Origin: Patulibacter minatonensis DSM 18081
GTDB lineage: Bacteria > Actinomycetota > Thermoleophilia > Solirubrobacterales > Solirubrobacteraceae
Length of the DNA: 48,527 nt
Direction: 5' to 3'
Assembly (NCBI RefSeq): GCF_000519325.1
Contig: NZ_KI912613.1
Coordinates: 2,005,223-2,053,749, forward strand
A program made the position numbers and the translations under genes. Numbering within the stretch: position 1 is the stretch's first letter; each line of letters begins with the position of its first letter. Positions 30,566 to 38,405 of the stretch are shown in pieces. The notes under the pieces were generated by a model. It was not told where the DNA came from, made no database searches, and saw nothing but the letters and a program-made list of their open reading frames with translations.

Positions 30566-32827
30566 ATGTCATCCCCTCGGCTCCTCCGCCGCACCCTGAT
30601 CGCCGGCGGCGTGCTCGCCGGCCTCGCCGTCCCAGCGAACGCCCTCGCGGCCGACGCCGCCAGCCAGGCCACGGTCCTCAGCAACGACCGCCTCATCACC
30701 TTCGAGACCGCGTTCCCGGCCGACGGGACCGCCTCGGCGACCGTCGCCGTCACCGGCCTCACGTCCGGCGACCACCTCGTCGGCATCGACACCCGCCCGC
30801 AGAACGGGGCGCTCTACGGCCTCGGCTACAACGCGACGGCCGGCTCGATCCAGCTCTACGCGCTGAGCGCCCGCACCGGGCAGGCGACGCCGGTCGGCGC
30901 CGCGATCACGACCTCCGGCGTCGGCACCGCCGCGGGCACGACGTTCGGCTTCGACTTCAACCCGAAGGCCGACCGTATCCGGGTCGTCGCGAGCACCGGC
31001 AAGAACCTCCGGCTGGACCCGAACACCGGCGCACTCGTCGGGACGGACACCGACATCGCCGACGCCACCGCGGGCGCCACGGCACCGAAGCTCGACGGCG
31101 CTGCGTACACGAACAGCGCGCAGAACGCGAAGTTCACGACGCTCTACACGCTGAGTGGCGGCGGCGACAAGCTGTACCTCCAGGCGCCGCCGAACGGCGG
31201 GGTCCAGACGAAGCCGGTCGCGCTGAACTTCGGCGGGACGGCGATCGACATCACCGACGCCGGGGGCTTCGACATCGCGCCGGGCGTCGACGTGACGGCG
31301 GACGACGCTGCGGCCCCGGCCGGCAGCGTCGGCTACATCGCCGCGAACTACCAGTCCACCGCGGTGCTCACGAAGGTCGACCTCGCGACCGGCGCGCTCA
31401 CGCCCATCGGCGTGATCGGCGACGGCAAGCAGCCGGTTCAGGGTCTCGCGATCCAGCAGGAGGCCGTCGTCGGGGGTCTCCCGTCCGTGGCGATCACCGG
31501 GACGACGGCCGGCACGCTGCGACGCTTCAACACGGCCGATCCGCTGGGCGGCGCCGATGCCGCGATCTCGGGCGTGAAGACCGGCGAGCTCCCGGTCGCG
31601 GTCGACTGGCGGCCGCAGACCGGGCAGCTGCTCCTCCTGGCGATCGACACGACCGCGAAGACCGGCACGCTCTACGTGGTCGACCCGCAGACGGGGGTGG
31701 CCACGGCGATCGGGGCCCAGAGCTCGATCGCGCTGACCACGCTTCCGACCGTCGTCCCGATCGTCAACATCACCCTCCCGGGGACGGCCGTCGACCTGCC
31801 GGCCTCGGGCTGGGACATCGACGTCAACCCGACGGTGGACCGTGTTCGTGTGGTCAACGCCAACGGCCTGAACTTCCGTGTCGATCCGACCACCGGGAAG
31901 CCGGTCGACACCGACTCGGCGAACCTCGGCAACCAGCCGGACGCCGCGCAGAACCCCACCGACAAGGAGGTCGCCGGCACCGCCTACACCAACGCCTTCG
32001 GGCAGTCGCTCACCGGGGGCGTGACGACGCAGTACGGCATCAGCACGAAGACCGACCAGCTGCAGATCCAGGCGCCGCCGAACGACGGGACGCAGACCGC
32101 GGGCAAGGACTTCAAGGTCGGCACCACCAAGCTCGACCTGACCGCGGTCCAGGGCTTCGACATCCCGGCCGCCACGCGGACCGCGACCGCGAACGCGGCG
32201 GCCACCTCCGGCGTCGGCTACGCGTTCGTCGGGACGGCGGCGACCCCGTCCGCGCTCTACTCGATCGACCTCGCCACCGGTGCCGCCACGCTGAAGGGCA
32301 ACCTCGGGACCGGCGGCACGCCGGCGGCTCCGATCGTCCCGACGAGCTTCGCCGTCGGTGACGGTCCGCCCCCGGCGATCACGCGCCCGGTCGTCGTCCC
32401 GCCGGTGACCACCCCGACGACGCCCGCGCCCACCACCCCGACGACACCCACGAAGCCCACGACGCCGACCAAGCCGAAGGCCGGGTTCGCCTCCAGCACG
32501 AAGGTCACGCTGAAGCTCACGCGGACGAAGGTCTCCTCGGGCGGTCCCGTGAAGGTCACGGTCAAGAACGCCAACGCGTTCGCGGTCAAGGTGTCGTTCA
32601 AGGCGACGACGCCGAAGTCCGGCAAGCGCAAGGCGATCAAGTACGCGTCGAAGTCGTTCACGATCGACGCGAAGACGTCCCGGACCGCGACGATCAAGCT
32701 GTCGAAGGCCGCGCGCCGCGTCCTCGGGCCGAAGAAGAAGCTGACGATCAAGGTCACGCTCAAGGTCACCGCGCCGGACGGCAAGAGCCGCACGGTCACG
32801 AAGACGCTGACCGCGCGCAAGAAGTAG
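30566..32827 (+). CDS. Secreted DUF4394-type protein, copy 2
   Basis: A 753-residue paralogue of the preceding gene. Signal peptide LIAGGVLAGLAVPANALA, cut before ADAAS. Two propeller halves carry GIDTRPQNGALYGLG with DFNPKADRIRVVASTGKNLR, and AVDWRPQTGQLLLLA with DVNPTVDRVRVVNANGLNFR. The stalk is TTPTTPAPTTP-like rather than VVTPP. The C-terminal basic domain is nearly the same as in copy 1 (ATTPKSGKRKAIKYA, KKKLTIKVTLKVTAP), indicating recent duplication or gene conversion of that part. The ATG at 30566 follows its own strong promoter, so the three genes are separately transcribed. Confidence 0.85.
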   Translation: MSSPRLLRRTLIAGGVLAGLAVPANALAADAASQATVLSNDRLITFETAFPADGTASATVAVTGLTSGDHLVGIDTRPQNGALYGLGYNATAGSIQLYALSARTGQATPVGAAITTSGVGTAAGTTFGFDFNPKADRIRVVASTGKNLRLDPNTGALVGTDTDIADATAGATAPKLDGAAYTNSAQNAKFTTLYTLSGGGDKLYLQAPPNGGVQTKPVALNFGGTAIDITDAGGFDIAPGVDVTADDAAAPAGSVGYIAANYQSTAVLTKVDLATGALTPIGVIGDGKQPVQGLAIQQEAVVGGLPSVAITGTTAGTLRRFNTADPLGGADAAISGVKTGELPVAVDWRPQTGQLLLLAIDTTAKTGTLYVVDPQTGVATAIGAQSSIALTTLPTVVPIVNITLPGTAVDLPASGWDIDVNPTVDRVRVVNANGLNFRVDPTTGKPVDTDSANLGNQPDAAQNPTDKEVAGTAYTNAFGQSLTGGVTTQYGISTKTDQLQIQAPPNDGTQTAGKDFKVGTTKLDLTAVQGFDIPAATRTATANAAATSGVGYAFVGTAATPSALYSIDLATGAATLKGNLGTGGTPAAPIVPTSFAVGDGPPPAITRPVVVPPVTTPTTPAPTTPTTPTKPTTPTKPKAGFASSTKVTLKLTRTKVSSGGPVKVTVKNANAFAVKVSFKATTPKSGKRKAIKYASKSFTIDAKTSRTATIKLSKAARRVLGPKKKLTIKVTLKVTAPDGKSRTVTKTLTARKK

Positions 32828-32832
32828 CGCCC

Positions 32833-32866
32833 GGCGTCGGGTGGGCCCGCGGGCCCACCCGACGCC
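32833..32866 (+). terminator. 16-bp hairpin after DUF4394 gene 2
   Basis: GGCGTCGGGTGGGCCC and its exact complement around a 2-nt GC loop, five nucleotides after the stop at 32827. Confidence 0.8.
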
Positions 32867-32951
32867 GCGTGGCGGCCCGCATCGCGCGCGGCGGACTCCG
32901 AACGACGTGGCGCGATCGGAGTGAACTGGCGCACGAACGCTCGCGCCGCCC

Positions 32952-32957
32952 TAGGGT
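32952..32957 (+). promoter_or_regulatory. -10 element TAGGGT, DUF4394 gene 3
   Basis: TAGGGT begins 16 nt before the ATG at 32968. No TTGACA lies at the right distance, so this promoter looks weaker or differently controlled than the other two. Confidence 0.55.
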
Positions 32958-32967
32958 CGGGACGACC

Positions 32968-35100
32968 ATGGAACGTCCCAGGCTCGCCCGTCAGCTCCTC
33001 CTCGCCGGCGGGGTGCTCGCCGGGCTCGCCGCCCCGTCCGCCGCGCTCGCGGCCGATCCGGCGAGCCGGACGATCGTGCTCAGCGAGAACCGGCTGTCGT
33101 CGGCGCCCACGGACCGCCCGGGGGAGGCCACCGCGCCGGTCTCGGTGACGGGCCTCGCCGACGGCGACGTGCTCGCCGGCATCGACGTCCGGCCGCAGAA
33201 CGGGTTCCTCTACGGGCTCGGCCACAACGCTTCGGCGAACACGATCCGGCTCTACGCCCTGAGCGCCCGGACGGGTCAGGCGACGCCGCTCGGCGAGCCC
33301 ATCGCGACGACGGGCACGGCCTTCGGCTTCGACTTCAACCCGACCGTCGACCGCATCCGCGTGGTCAGCGACACCGGGGTCAACCTGCGCCTGGACCCGA
33401 ACACGGGGACGGTTGCGGGGACCGACAAGGCGATCAACGGCGGCTCGACGACGGTCGACGGCGCCGCGTACACGAACAACCGCCCGAACGCGACGGCGAC
33501 GACGCTCTACACGCTCAGCGGCGCGGACGGGAAGCTCCAGCTCCAGACCCCGCCGAACGACGGCACCCAGACCGCGCCGCGGTCGGTGACGATGCTCGGC
33601 CTCCCGCTGACGCTCTCCGCGATCGGCGGCTTCGACATCGCGCCCGGCGTCGACGTGGGCGCGAACAACGCCGAGGCGCCCGCCGGCAGCGCCGCGCTCG
33701 CCTCGGCGACGCTCGGCGGGATCCCGTTCCTCGTCCGCATCGACCTGGCGACCGGGGCGGCCTCCCCGCTCGGGATCCTCGGCGACGGGAAGCCGGTCCA
33801 GGGGATCGCGATCCAGCAGGAGGCCGTCCCGGGCGGCCTGCCCGCGATCGTCGCGACCGCCGGACAGCTCCGCCGCTTCGACACCGCCGCCTCGACGACC
33901 GCCACGCCCGTCGCGATCACCGGCCTGACCGCCGGCGAGGCCCCGGCCGGCATCGACTGGCGCCCCCAGACGGGGCAGCTCCTGCTCCTCGGCGTGGACG
34001 CGGAGGCGGACAAGGGCACGCTCTACCGCGTCGACCCGCAGTCCGGCGTGGCGACCGCGATCGGCACCCCGGGGTCGGTCGCGTACGTCGGCGCCGACGG
34101 GACGACCCCCGTCGACCTGCCGCCCGTCTCGGCCGGCTACGGCGTGGACGTCAACCCGACGGTCGATCGCGTCCGCATCACCACGGGCATCGGCCTGAAC
34201 GCCCGGGTGCACCCCGACACCGGCGCGGCGGTCGACGGCAACACGACGACGCCGGGCACGAACACGGACGGTGCGCTGAACGGTGCCGCGACCGACGGTG
34301 CCGCGACCGCGTACTCCAACGCGTTCGGGCAGCCGCTCGAGGGCGGCGTGACGACGCAGTACGTGCTCAGCCCGAAGACGAGCCGGCTGCTGATCCAGAA
34401 CCCGCCGAACGCCGGGACGACGACGAACGCCCAGCCGCTGAGCGTGGGCGGGCAGCCCCTCGCGTTCACCGGGGTCGGGGGCTTCGACCTGCCGCCTGCG
34501 GTGACGTCCGCGTCCGCCAACGCGGCGGCGAGCGGCACCGGCCTGGCCGTCCTGAAGACCCCGGACGCGCCGTCCGCGCTCTACGCGATCGACCTGCCCA
34601 GCGGCACCGCCACGCTGCGCGGGACGCTCGACCCCGAGGCCCCGCTGAACGGCCTGGCCGTGGGCGACGGGCCGCCGTCGACGACGGTCGCGCCGATCTC
34701 CGCGCCCGCCCCGGTCCTCCCGGGAGGCCCCGGCACCACGACTCCCGCCAAGGCCGGCTTCGCGAAGAGCACCAAGGTCTCGCTGAAGCTCCGGGCCACC
34801 CGCATCTCGACCCGTGGCCCCGCGAAGATCACATTCCGCAACACGAACGCGTTCAGCGTCAAGGCGCGGCTGACCGCGACGACGCCGAAGTCCGGGAAGC
34901 GGAAGGCCGTGAAGTACGCGACGAAGTCGTTCACGCTCGGCGCGAAGAGGTCGCGCACGTTGAACGTGCGCCTGCCCGCCGCGGCCCGCAAGATCCTGAG
35001 CACGAAGCGCAAGCTGACGATCCGCGCGACGCTCAAGGTCACCGCACCGAACGGCAAGAGCCGCAACGTCCGGAAGACGCTGACGGCGCGCCGGAAGTAG
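32968..35100 (+). CDS. Secreted DUF4394-type protein, copy 3
   Basis: A 710-residue paralogue, shorter than copies 1 and 2 mostly in the stalk (about residues 590-600, PVLPGGPGTTTPA). Signal peptide LLLAGGVLAGLAAPSAALA, cut before ADPAS. Propeller halves: GIDVRPQNGFLYGLG with DFNPTVDRIRVVSDTGVNLR, and GIDWRPQTGQLLLLG with DVNPTVDRVRITTGIGLNAR. The same basic C-terminal domain follows, ending LTARRK. It is convergent with the lipoprotein gene, 10 nt between stops. I reject a longer frame starting at 32869 because the signal peptide begins at 32968. Confidence 0.85.
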   Translation: MERPRLARQLLLAGGVLAGLAAPSAALAADPASRTIVLSENRLSSAPTDRPGEATAPVSVTGLADGDVLAGIDVRPQNGFLYGLGHNASANTIRLYALSARTGQATPLGEPIATTGTAFGFDFNPTVDRIRVVSDTGVNLRLDPNTGTVAGTDKAINGGSTTVDGAAYTNNRPNATATTLYTLSGADGKLQLQTPPNDGTQTAPRSVTMLGLPLTLSAIGGFDIAPGVDVGANNAEAPAGSAALASATLGGIPFLVRIDLATGAASPLGILGDGKPVQGIAIQQEAVPGGLPAIVATAGQLRRFDTAASTTATPVAITGLTAGEAPAGIDWRPQTGQLLLLGVDAEADKGTLYRVDPQSGVATAIGTPGSVAYVGADGTTPVDLPPVSAGYGVDVNPTVDRVRITTGIGLNARVHPDTGAAVDGNTTTPGTNTDGALNGAATDGAATAYSNAFGQPLEGGVTTQYVLSPKTSRLLIQNPPNAGTTTNAQPLSVGGQPLAFTGVGGFDLPPAVTSASANAAASGTGLAVLKTPDAPSALYAIDLPSGTATLRGTLDPEAPLNGLAVGDGPPSTTVAPISAPAPVLPGGPGTTTPAKAGFAKSTKVSLKLRATRISTRGPAKITFRNTNAFSVKARLTATTPKSGKRKAVKYATKSFTLGAKRSRTLNVRLPAAARKILSTKRKLTIRATLKVTAPNGKSRNVRKTLTARRK

Positions 35101-35110
35101 CGCGGGAGGG

Positions 35111-35827
35111 CTATCCGCCTGCCAGCGCGGCCTGCAGGTGCTCGGCCGCCCGTTCGCTCGCTCGGTGTCGTTCCGCGGTGTCGAGCGTCGGGCCGAGGTC
35201 GTTCCCCTGGACGGTCGAGAGCCCGCGGCCGACTCGCCGGACCGCCGTGAAGAAGTGGATCTCGAGCGTCTCCCCACCGCTCTGCAGGGATGCGGTGGTG
35301 GTGATCTCGGCGCGGTCGTCTCCCGCACCGGTGAGCGGGGCGACCGTCGCGGTGACGTCCCCGACGGTGGCCTGCAGCTGTCCGGCCTTGGCCTCCAGCA
35401 GCGTCCGCGCCTGGTCGACCGCCGACGCCCGGCCGCGGTCAGAGACAGCGGTGCGGAATCCCCGCTCCGCGGTCTCGGCGGTGTCGTAGACCGTGGCGAC
35501 CGACTGCACGAACGCTTTGCCGCGGGTGAACGACCGTCCGGCCTGCGCCGTGATCAGCGGAGTCGGGCCACGGGTGCTGGACGACCCGGCCTCCGGGAGC
35601 TCCGACGCCGGGACGCGCTGCTCGCCACCCCATGCGGTCGGCAGGTCGGCGCGGCGCAGCAGTCCCTGCGCGACGATGGCCCGATCCCGGACGACCCGGT
35701 TCGACGCCGATGTGCCGGAGCCCGAGGTCGCGGACCCGGTCCTCTCGCCGGCCGGTCCGTCGCCGCCGCAGCCAGAGGCCGCGAGGATGAGCGCTGCTGC
35801 GCAGGTCAGGAGCCCGGTCCGTTGCAC
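35111..35827 (-). CDS. Lipoprotein, function unknown
   Basis: A 238-residue lipoprotein: signal peptide with lipobox AASGC (Cys20), a Gly/Ser/Thr-rich linker, then a mixed alpha/beta domain (LLRRADLPTAWGGEQRV, VQSVATVYDTAETAERGFRTAV, TLEIHFFTAVRRVGRGLSTVQG). The pattern of a LPTAW-type segment, a long helix with Ala/Glu and a final sheet resembles extracellular sensor-like domains of actinobacterial lipoproteins, but no family is certain. The GTG at 35827 has TAGCGT 13 nt upstream. It lies on the same strand as the YbjQ-like operon but 55 nt beyond its last stop and with its own promoter. Confidence 0.75.
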   Translation of the reverse strand: MQRTGLLTCAAALILAASGCGGDGPAGERTGSATSGSGTSASNRVVRDRAIVAQGLLRRADLPTAWGGEQRVPASELPEAGSSSTRGPTPLITAQAGRSFTRGKAFVQSVATVYDTAETAERGFRTAVSDRGRASAVDQARTLLEAKAGQLQATVGDVTATVAPLTGAGDDRAEITTTASLQSGGETLEIHFFTAVRRVGRGLSTVQGNDLGPTLDTAERHRASERAAEHLQAALAGG

Positions 35828-35834
35828 CGCCGCG

Positions 35835-35840
35835 ACGCTA
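35835..35840 (-). promoter_or_regulatory. -10 element TAGCGT, leaderless start
   Basis: TAGCGT on the minus strand begins 13 nt before the GTG at 35827. Confidence 0.6.
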
Positions 35841-35882
35841 CACGCCGATCCGACGACCGTCCACGGCCGTTCGGCCCTGCGC

Positions 35883-36695
35883 TCACCCGGTGAGCGGCAG
35901 CACCGTCGTCGGGGGCGGGATCGTGTGGTCGTCGGAGACCGGCACGATCGCCGTGCCGATCGCGAAGAACTCGATGACGTGCGAGCCCCAGCCGTGGCTG
36001 CGCTCGTGCAGGCGGACCCCGACGATGCCCTCCGCCTGCGCGGCCTCGGCCTCCGCCTGCATGCGCTCCATCGCCAGCTCGCGGGCGTCGTAGAGCGCCT
36101 GCGTGTAGTTCGTCAGCTCGACGTTCTGGCCGGCCTGCTTCATCGCCTGGAACATCCCGCGGTGGGCCACGTGGTAGACGCAGGTGCCCATCGTCAGGCC
36201 GACGGGGCGGTAGCCGGTCTGCAGCAGGGTCCAGAAGTCCTGGCCCGACAGGTCGGACGTGAACGGCCGGCCGTTGGGGGCGCGGTGGAGCTCGCCCTCG
36301 CGGTGCTTGATCGCGGTGCCGACGGCCAGGAACTCGGCCATGTTCTCGCCCCAGTCGTAGCGGCCGACCTCGAGCCGCACGCCGACCACGCCGTCGGCGC
36401 CGAGCTGGTCGGCCTCCTCCTCCATCCGCGTCATCGCGAGCTCGCGGGCGTGGTACATCGCCTGGGAGAGGACCTCCATCTCCTGGCTCTGCTTCCACGA
36501 GCTCTGCTGAAAGCCGATGTGGTAGATCGACGAGCCGACGACGAGGCCCAGCGGGTCGAAGCCGGCCTGCTTGACGAGCAGGAACTCGTTGACCGACAGG
36601 TCGGACGTGAACAGCCCGCGGCGGTTCTGCTCGAGGCGCTCGCGCCCGTGCTGCGGCACGCCCTCGAGCGAGTTCGGGTCGTAGGGCTGGCTCAT
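35883..36695 (-). CDS. Double YbjQ-like domain protein
   Basis: A 270-residue cytosolic protein made of two similar halves. Each half starts with FTSDLS followed by EFLLVKQAGFDPLGLVVGSS or a variant, and ends with a YbjQ (DUF74) core: HARELAMTRMEEEADQLGAD then VVGVRLEVG and EFLAVGTAI in the first, DARELAMERMQAEAE then IVGVRLHE and FFAIGTAIV in the second. YbjQ-like proteins form oligomeric rings of unknown function and are sometimes labelled putative heavy-metal-binding; no metal-ligand Cys cluster is visible. It is the last gene of a three-gene operon, 46 nt after its paralogue. Confidence 0.85.
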   Translation of the reverse strand: MSQPYDPNSLEGVPQHGRERLEQNRRGLFTSDLSVNEFLLVKQAGFDPLGLVVGSSIYHIGFQQSSWKQSQEMEVLSQAMYHARELAMTRMEEEADQLGADGVVGVRLEVGRYDWGENMAEFLAVGTAIKHREGELHRAPNGRPFTSDLSGQDFWTLLQTGYRPVGLTMGTCVYHVAHRGMFQAMKQAGQNVELTNYTQALYDARELAMERMQAEAEAAQAEGIVGVRLHERSHGWGSHVIEFFAIGTAIVPVSDDHTIPPPTTVLPLTG

Positions 36696-36741
36696 CGCTG
36701 GGGCTCCTGGGGTTCGGTGCGGCGGGAAGGGGTCGGACGGC

Positions 36742-37734
36742 TCACAGCCACACCGTGGTCGCGGCCGGGGTCGGGGCGATCGGCGCGCCGGGCTGCCCGA
36801 TCGCGGTCCCGAGCACGTGGAAGTCCACGATCAGGTCCTCGCGCTCGGAGTCGTTCCCGGTGCTGACCTTGTGGACGCGGTGCGTCTGCTCGACGGTGAC
36901 GCCGACGAGGCCGTGGGCGTCGATCGCGGTCGCCTGCTGCCGGACGCTGCGCATCGCGAGCGCCCGGGCGTCGTACATCCCTTGGGTGAAGTCGCCGAGC
37001 TCCTGGTTCTTGGCGCCGCCGAAGAACCGGCCGCCCTGCATCGCGCGCTGGGTCTGGTACGACGCGACGATGTAGAACGAGGTCGTGTGACCGACGACCC
37101 CGACGGGCGCGTAGCCGGCCTGCCGGAGCTTCCAGAAGTCCTGGGCGCTGAGGTCGCAGATCGGCGGGCGCTCGGGCACCGGCGTCCCCGGCACCGCGAC
37201 CGCGGTCCCGGTCGCGATCCACTCCACGCCGTCCGCGGCGAACGCGTGGGCCGAGCGGCTCAGGCGCACCCCGACGACCGCGTGCGCGCCGGCGAGCTGC
37301 GCCTCGAGCGCGAGACGATCGAGCGCCAGACGTCGGGCCTCGTTCCACGCGTGGGAGACCGTCGAGAGCTCCTGCGACGACCCCCAGCTGCGGTAGGACG
37401 GCATCCACTGGAACCCGACGTGGTAGATCGACGAGCCCATCACCTGCGTGATCGGGCGCAGCCCGTCGAGGTCGCAGAACGCGAACTCGTCCACCGTCAG
37501 GTCGGAGGTGAAGAACGTGTCCCCGTCGGCGCGGCCCTCGCGGTCGGCCCGCAGCTCGCGCAGCCGCCGCTCCGCGTGGACGGGGAGGCCGCCGGCCTCG
37601 AGCTGCCGGGTCGACGTCTCGCGCTCCGCCTCGGCCGCCTGCTCGCGCGCCTTCCGTTCCTCGCGGGTCGGCCCCGGCGTGCCGTCGGGCGCCGGTGCGT
37701 CGTCGTCCCCGAGGAGGCGCCGGAGGAAGCCCAT
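36742..37734 (-). CDS. Double YbjQ-like domain protein with charged N-terminus
   Basis: A 330-residue paralogue of the downstream gene. Residues 1-70 are a charged helical extension (TREERKAREQAAEAERE). The first domain has FTSDLTVDEFAFCDLDG, GSSIYHVGFQ, ARRLALDRLALEAQLAG and VVGVRLSRS with WIATGTAVAV. The second has CDLSAQDFWKLRQAGYAPVG, DARALAMRSVRQQAT, LVGVTVEQTH and FHVLGTAIG. The shared SDLS and GTA motifs show that the four domains of the two proteins are homologous. The ATG at 37734 is one nucleotide from the stop of the small upstream gene, so the genes are coupled. Confidence 0.85.
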   Translation of the reverse strand: MGFLRRLLGDDDAPAPDGTPGPTREERKAREQAAEAERETSTRQLEAGGLPVHAERRLRELRADREGRADGDTFFTSDLTVDEFAFCDLDGLRPITQVMGSSIYHVGFQWMPSYRSWGSSQELSTVSHAWNEARRLALDRLALEAQLAGAHAVVGVRLSRSAHAFAADGVEWIATGTAVAVPGTPVPERPPICDLSAQDFWKLRQAGYAPVGVVGHTTSFYIVASYQTQRAMQGGRFFGGAKNQELGDFTQGMYDARALAMRSVRQQATAIDAHGLVGVTVEQTHRVHKVSTGNDSEREDLIVDFHVLGTAIGQPGAPIAPTPAATTVWL

Positions 37735-37735
37735 G

Positions 37736-38113
37736 TCAGCCGAGCAGTCCGGAGAGCGCGACGTGCGCGGCACTGGCCTCGCCGGCCTCGCGGCCGATCG
37801 AGCGGGTCAGCGCCTCGACCCAGTCGGCGACGGGCAGCTCCTCGTTCGCGATCGTGATGCCGCGGACGACCTTCTTGCGGACCGCCGTGATGCGGTGGCC
37901 GTCCCGGCGCAGGCCGAAGCCCTCCTCGCCGAGGTCGACGTCGATCGCGGCGACCTGCTTCTCCCGGGAGAGGAACCGCACCGACCGCCGCTCGACCACG
38001 GTGTGCTGCGGCAGCGTGTCCTCGAGCTTGACCGCGAGGACCTCGACGAAGCGGGGCAGGTCCGCGCGCCCGGCACGGAGCTCGGCGGCGTCCAGATCGA
38101 AGTCGTCGACCAT
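37736..38113 (-). CDS. Small protein leading the YbjQ-like operon
   Basis: A 125-residue protein, predicted alpha/beta, with no signal or membrane segment. Conserved-looking core: FLSREKQVAAIDVDLGEEGF then GLRRDGHRITAVRKKVVRG and a C-terminal helix ADWVEALTRSIGREAGE. I do not recognise the family. Its stop is one nucleotide before the start of the first YbjQ-like gene, so it should work with those two proteins. A 9-bp inverted repeat lies 21-45 nt before its ATG. Confidence 0.75.
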   Translation of the reverse strand: MVDDFDLDAAELRAGRADLPRFVEVLAVKLEDTLPQHTVVERRSVRFLSREKQVAAIDVDLGEEGFGLRRDGHRITAVRKKVVRGITIANEELPVADWVEALTRSIGREAGEASAAHVALSGLLG

Positions 38114-38133
38114 CGGCGCGGCAGCATCGCAGG

Positions 38134-38158
38134 AGGCGTGGCGCGTCCGGCCACGCCT
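38134..38158 (-). promoter_or_regulatory. Operator-like inverted repeat before the YbjQ-like operon
   Basis: AGGCGTGGC-7nt-GCCACGCCT, perfect 9-bp arms. It lies about 21-45 nt before the first ATG, just upstream of GATGCT at 38123-38128, where a repressor or activator dimer could bind. It could instead be a terminator hairpin of the gene upstream. Confidence 0.5.
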
Positions 38159-38247
38159 CTCGGGCGTCGCCGGAGCGGATCGCCCGTGCGGGACGGTGGA
38201 TCCGACCGATGACGCCGGTCCGCCGATTGGCGCGTGCGCGCTGCGGC

Positions 38248-38268
38248 GGGGTGGCCGGGCGCCACCCC
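38248..38268 (-). terminator. Hairpin downstream of the LLM gene
   Basis: GGGGTGGC-CGGGC-GCCACCCC, an 8-bp stem about 140 nt past the stop at 38406. No T-run. Confidence 0.4.
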
Positions 38269-38405
38269 GTCGCGGGACCGTCGCGCGGTCAGATCGACGG
38301 GTCGCGCGCGGCCCCCACCGCCCTCGGAGTCGCCCGGCACGCCGTACGACGTCCGTCAGCTCGACGGGCCGCGCGCCGTCGCCTCCGCGTGCATGGTTGG
38401 TCGGG

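Larger units (their letters stand above)
38114..38405. other. Intergenic region with two inverted repeats
   Basis: 292 nt upstream of the YbjQ-like operon and downstream of the LLM gene. It has a possible -10 GATGCT (minus strand, 38123-38128), the inverted repeat at 38134-38158 and a hairpin at 38248-38268. No gene is supported. Confidence 0.5.
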
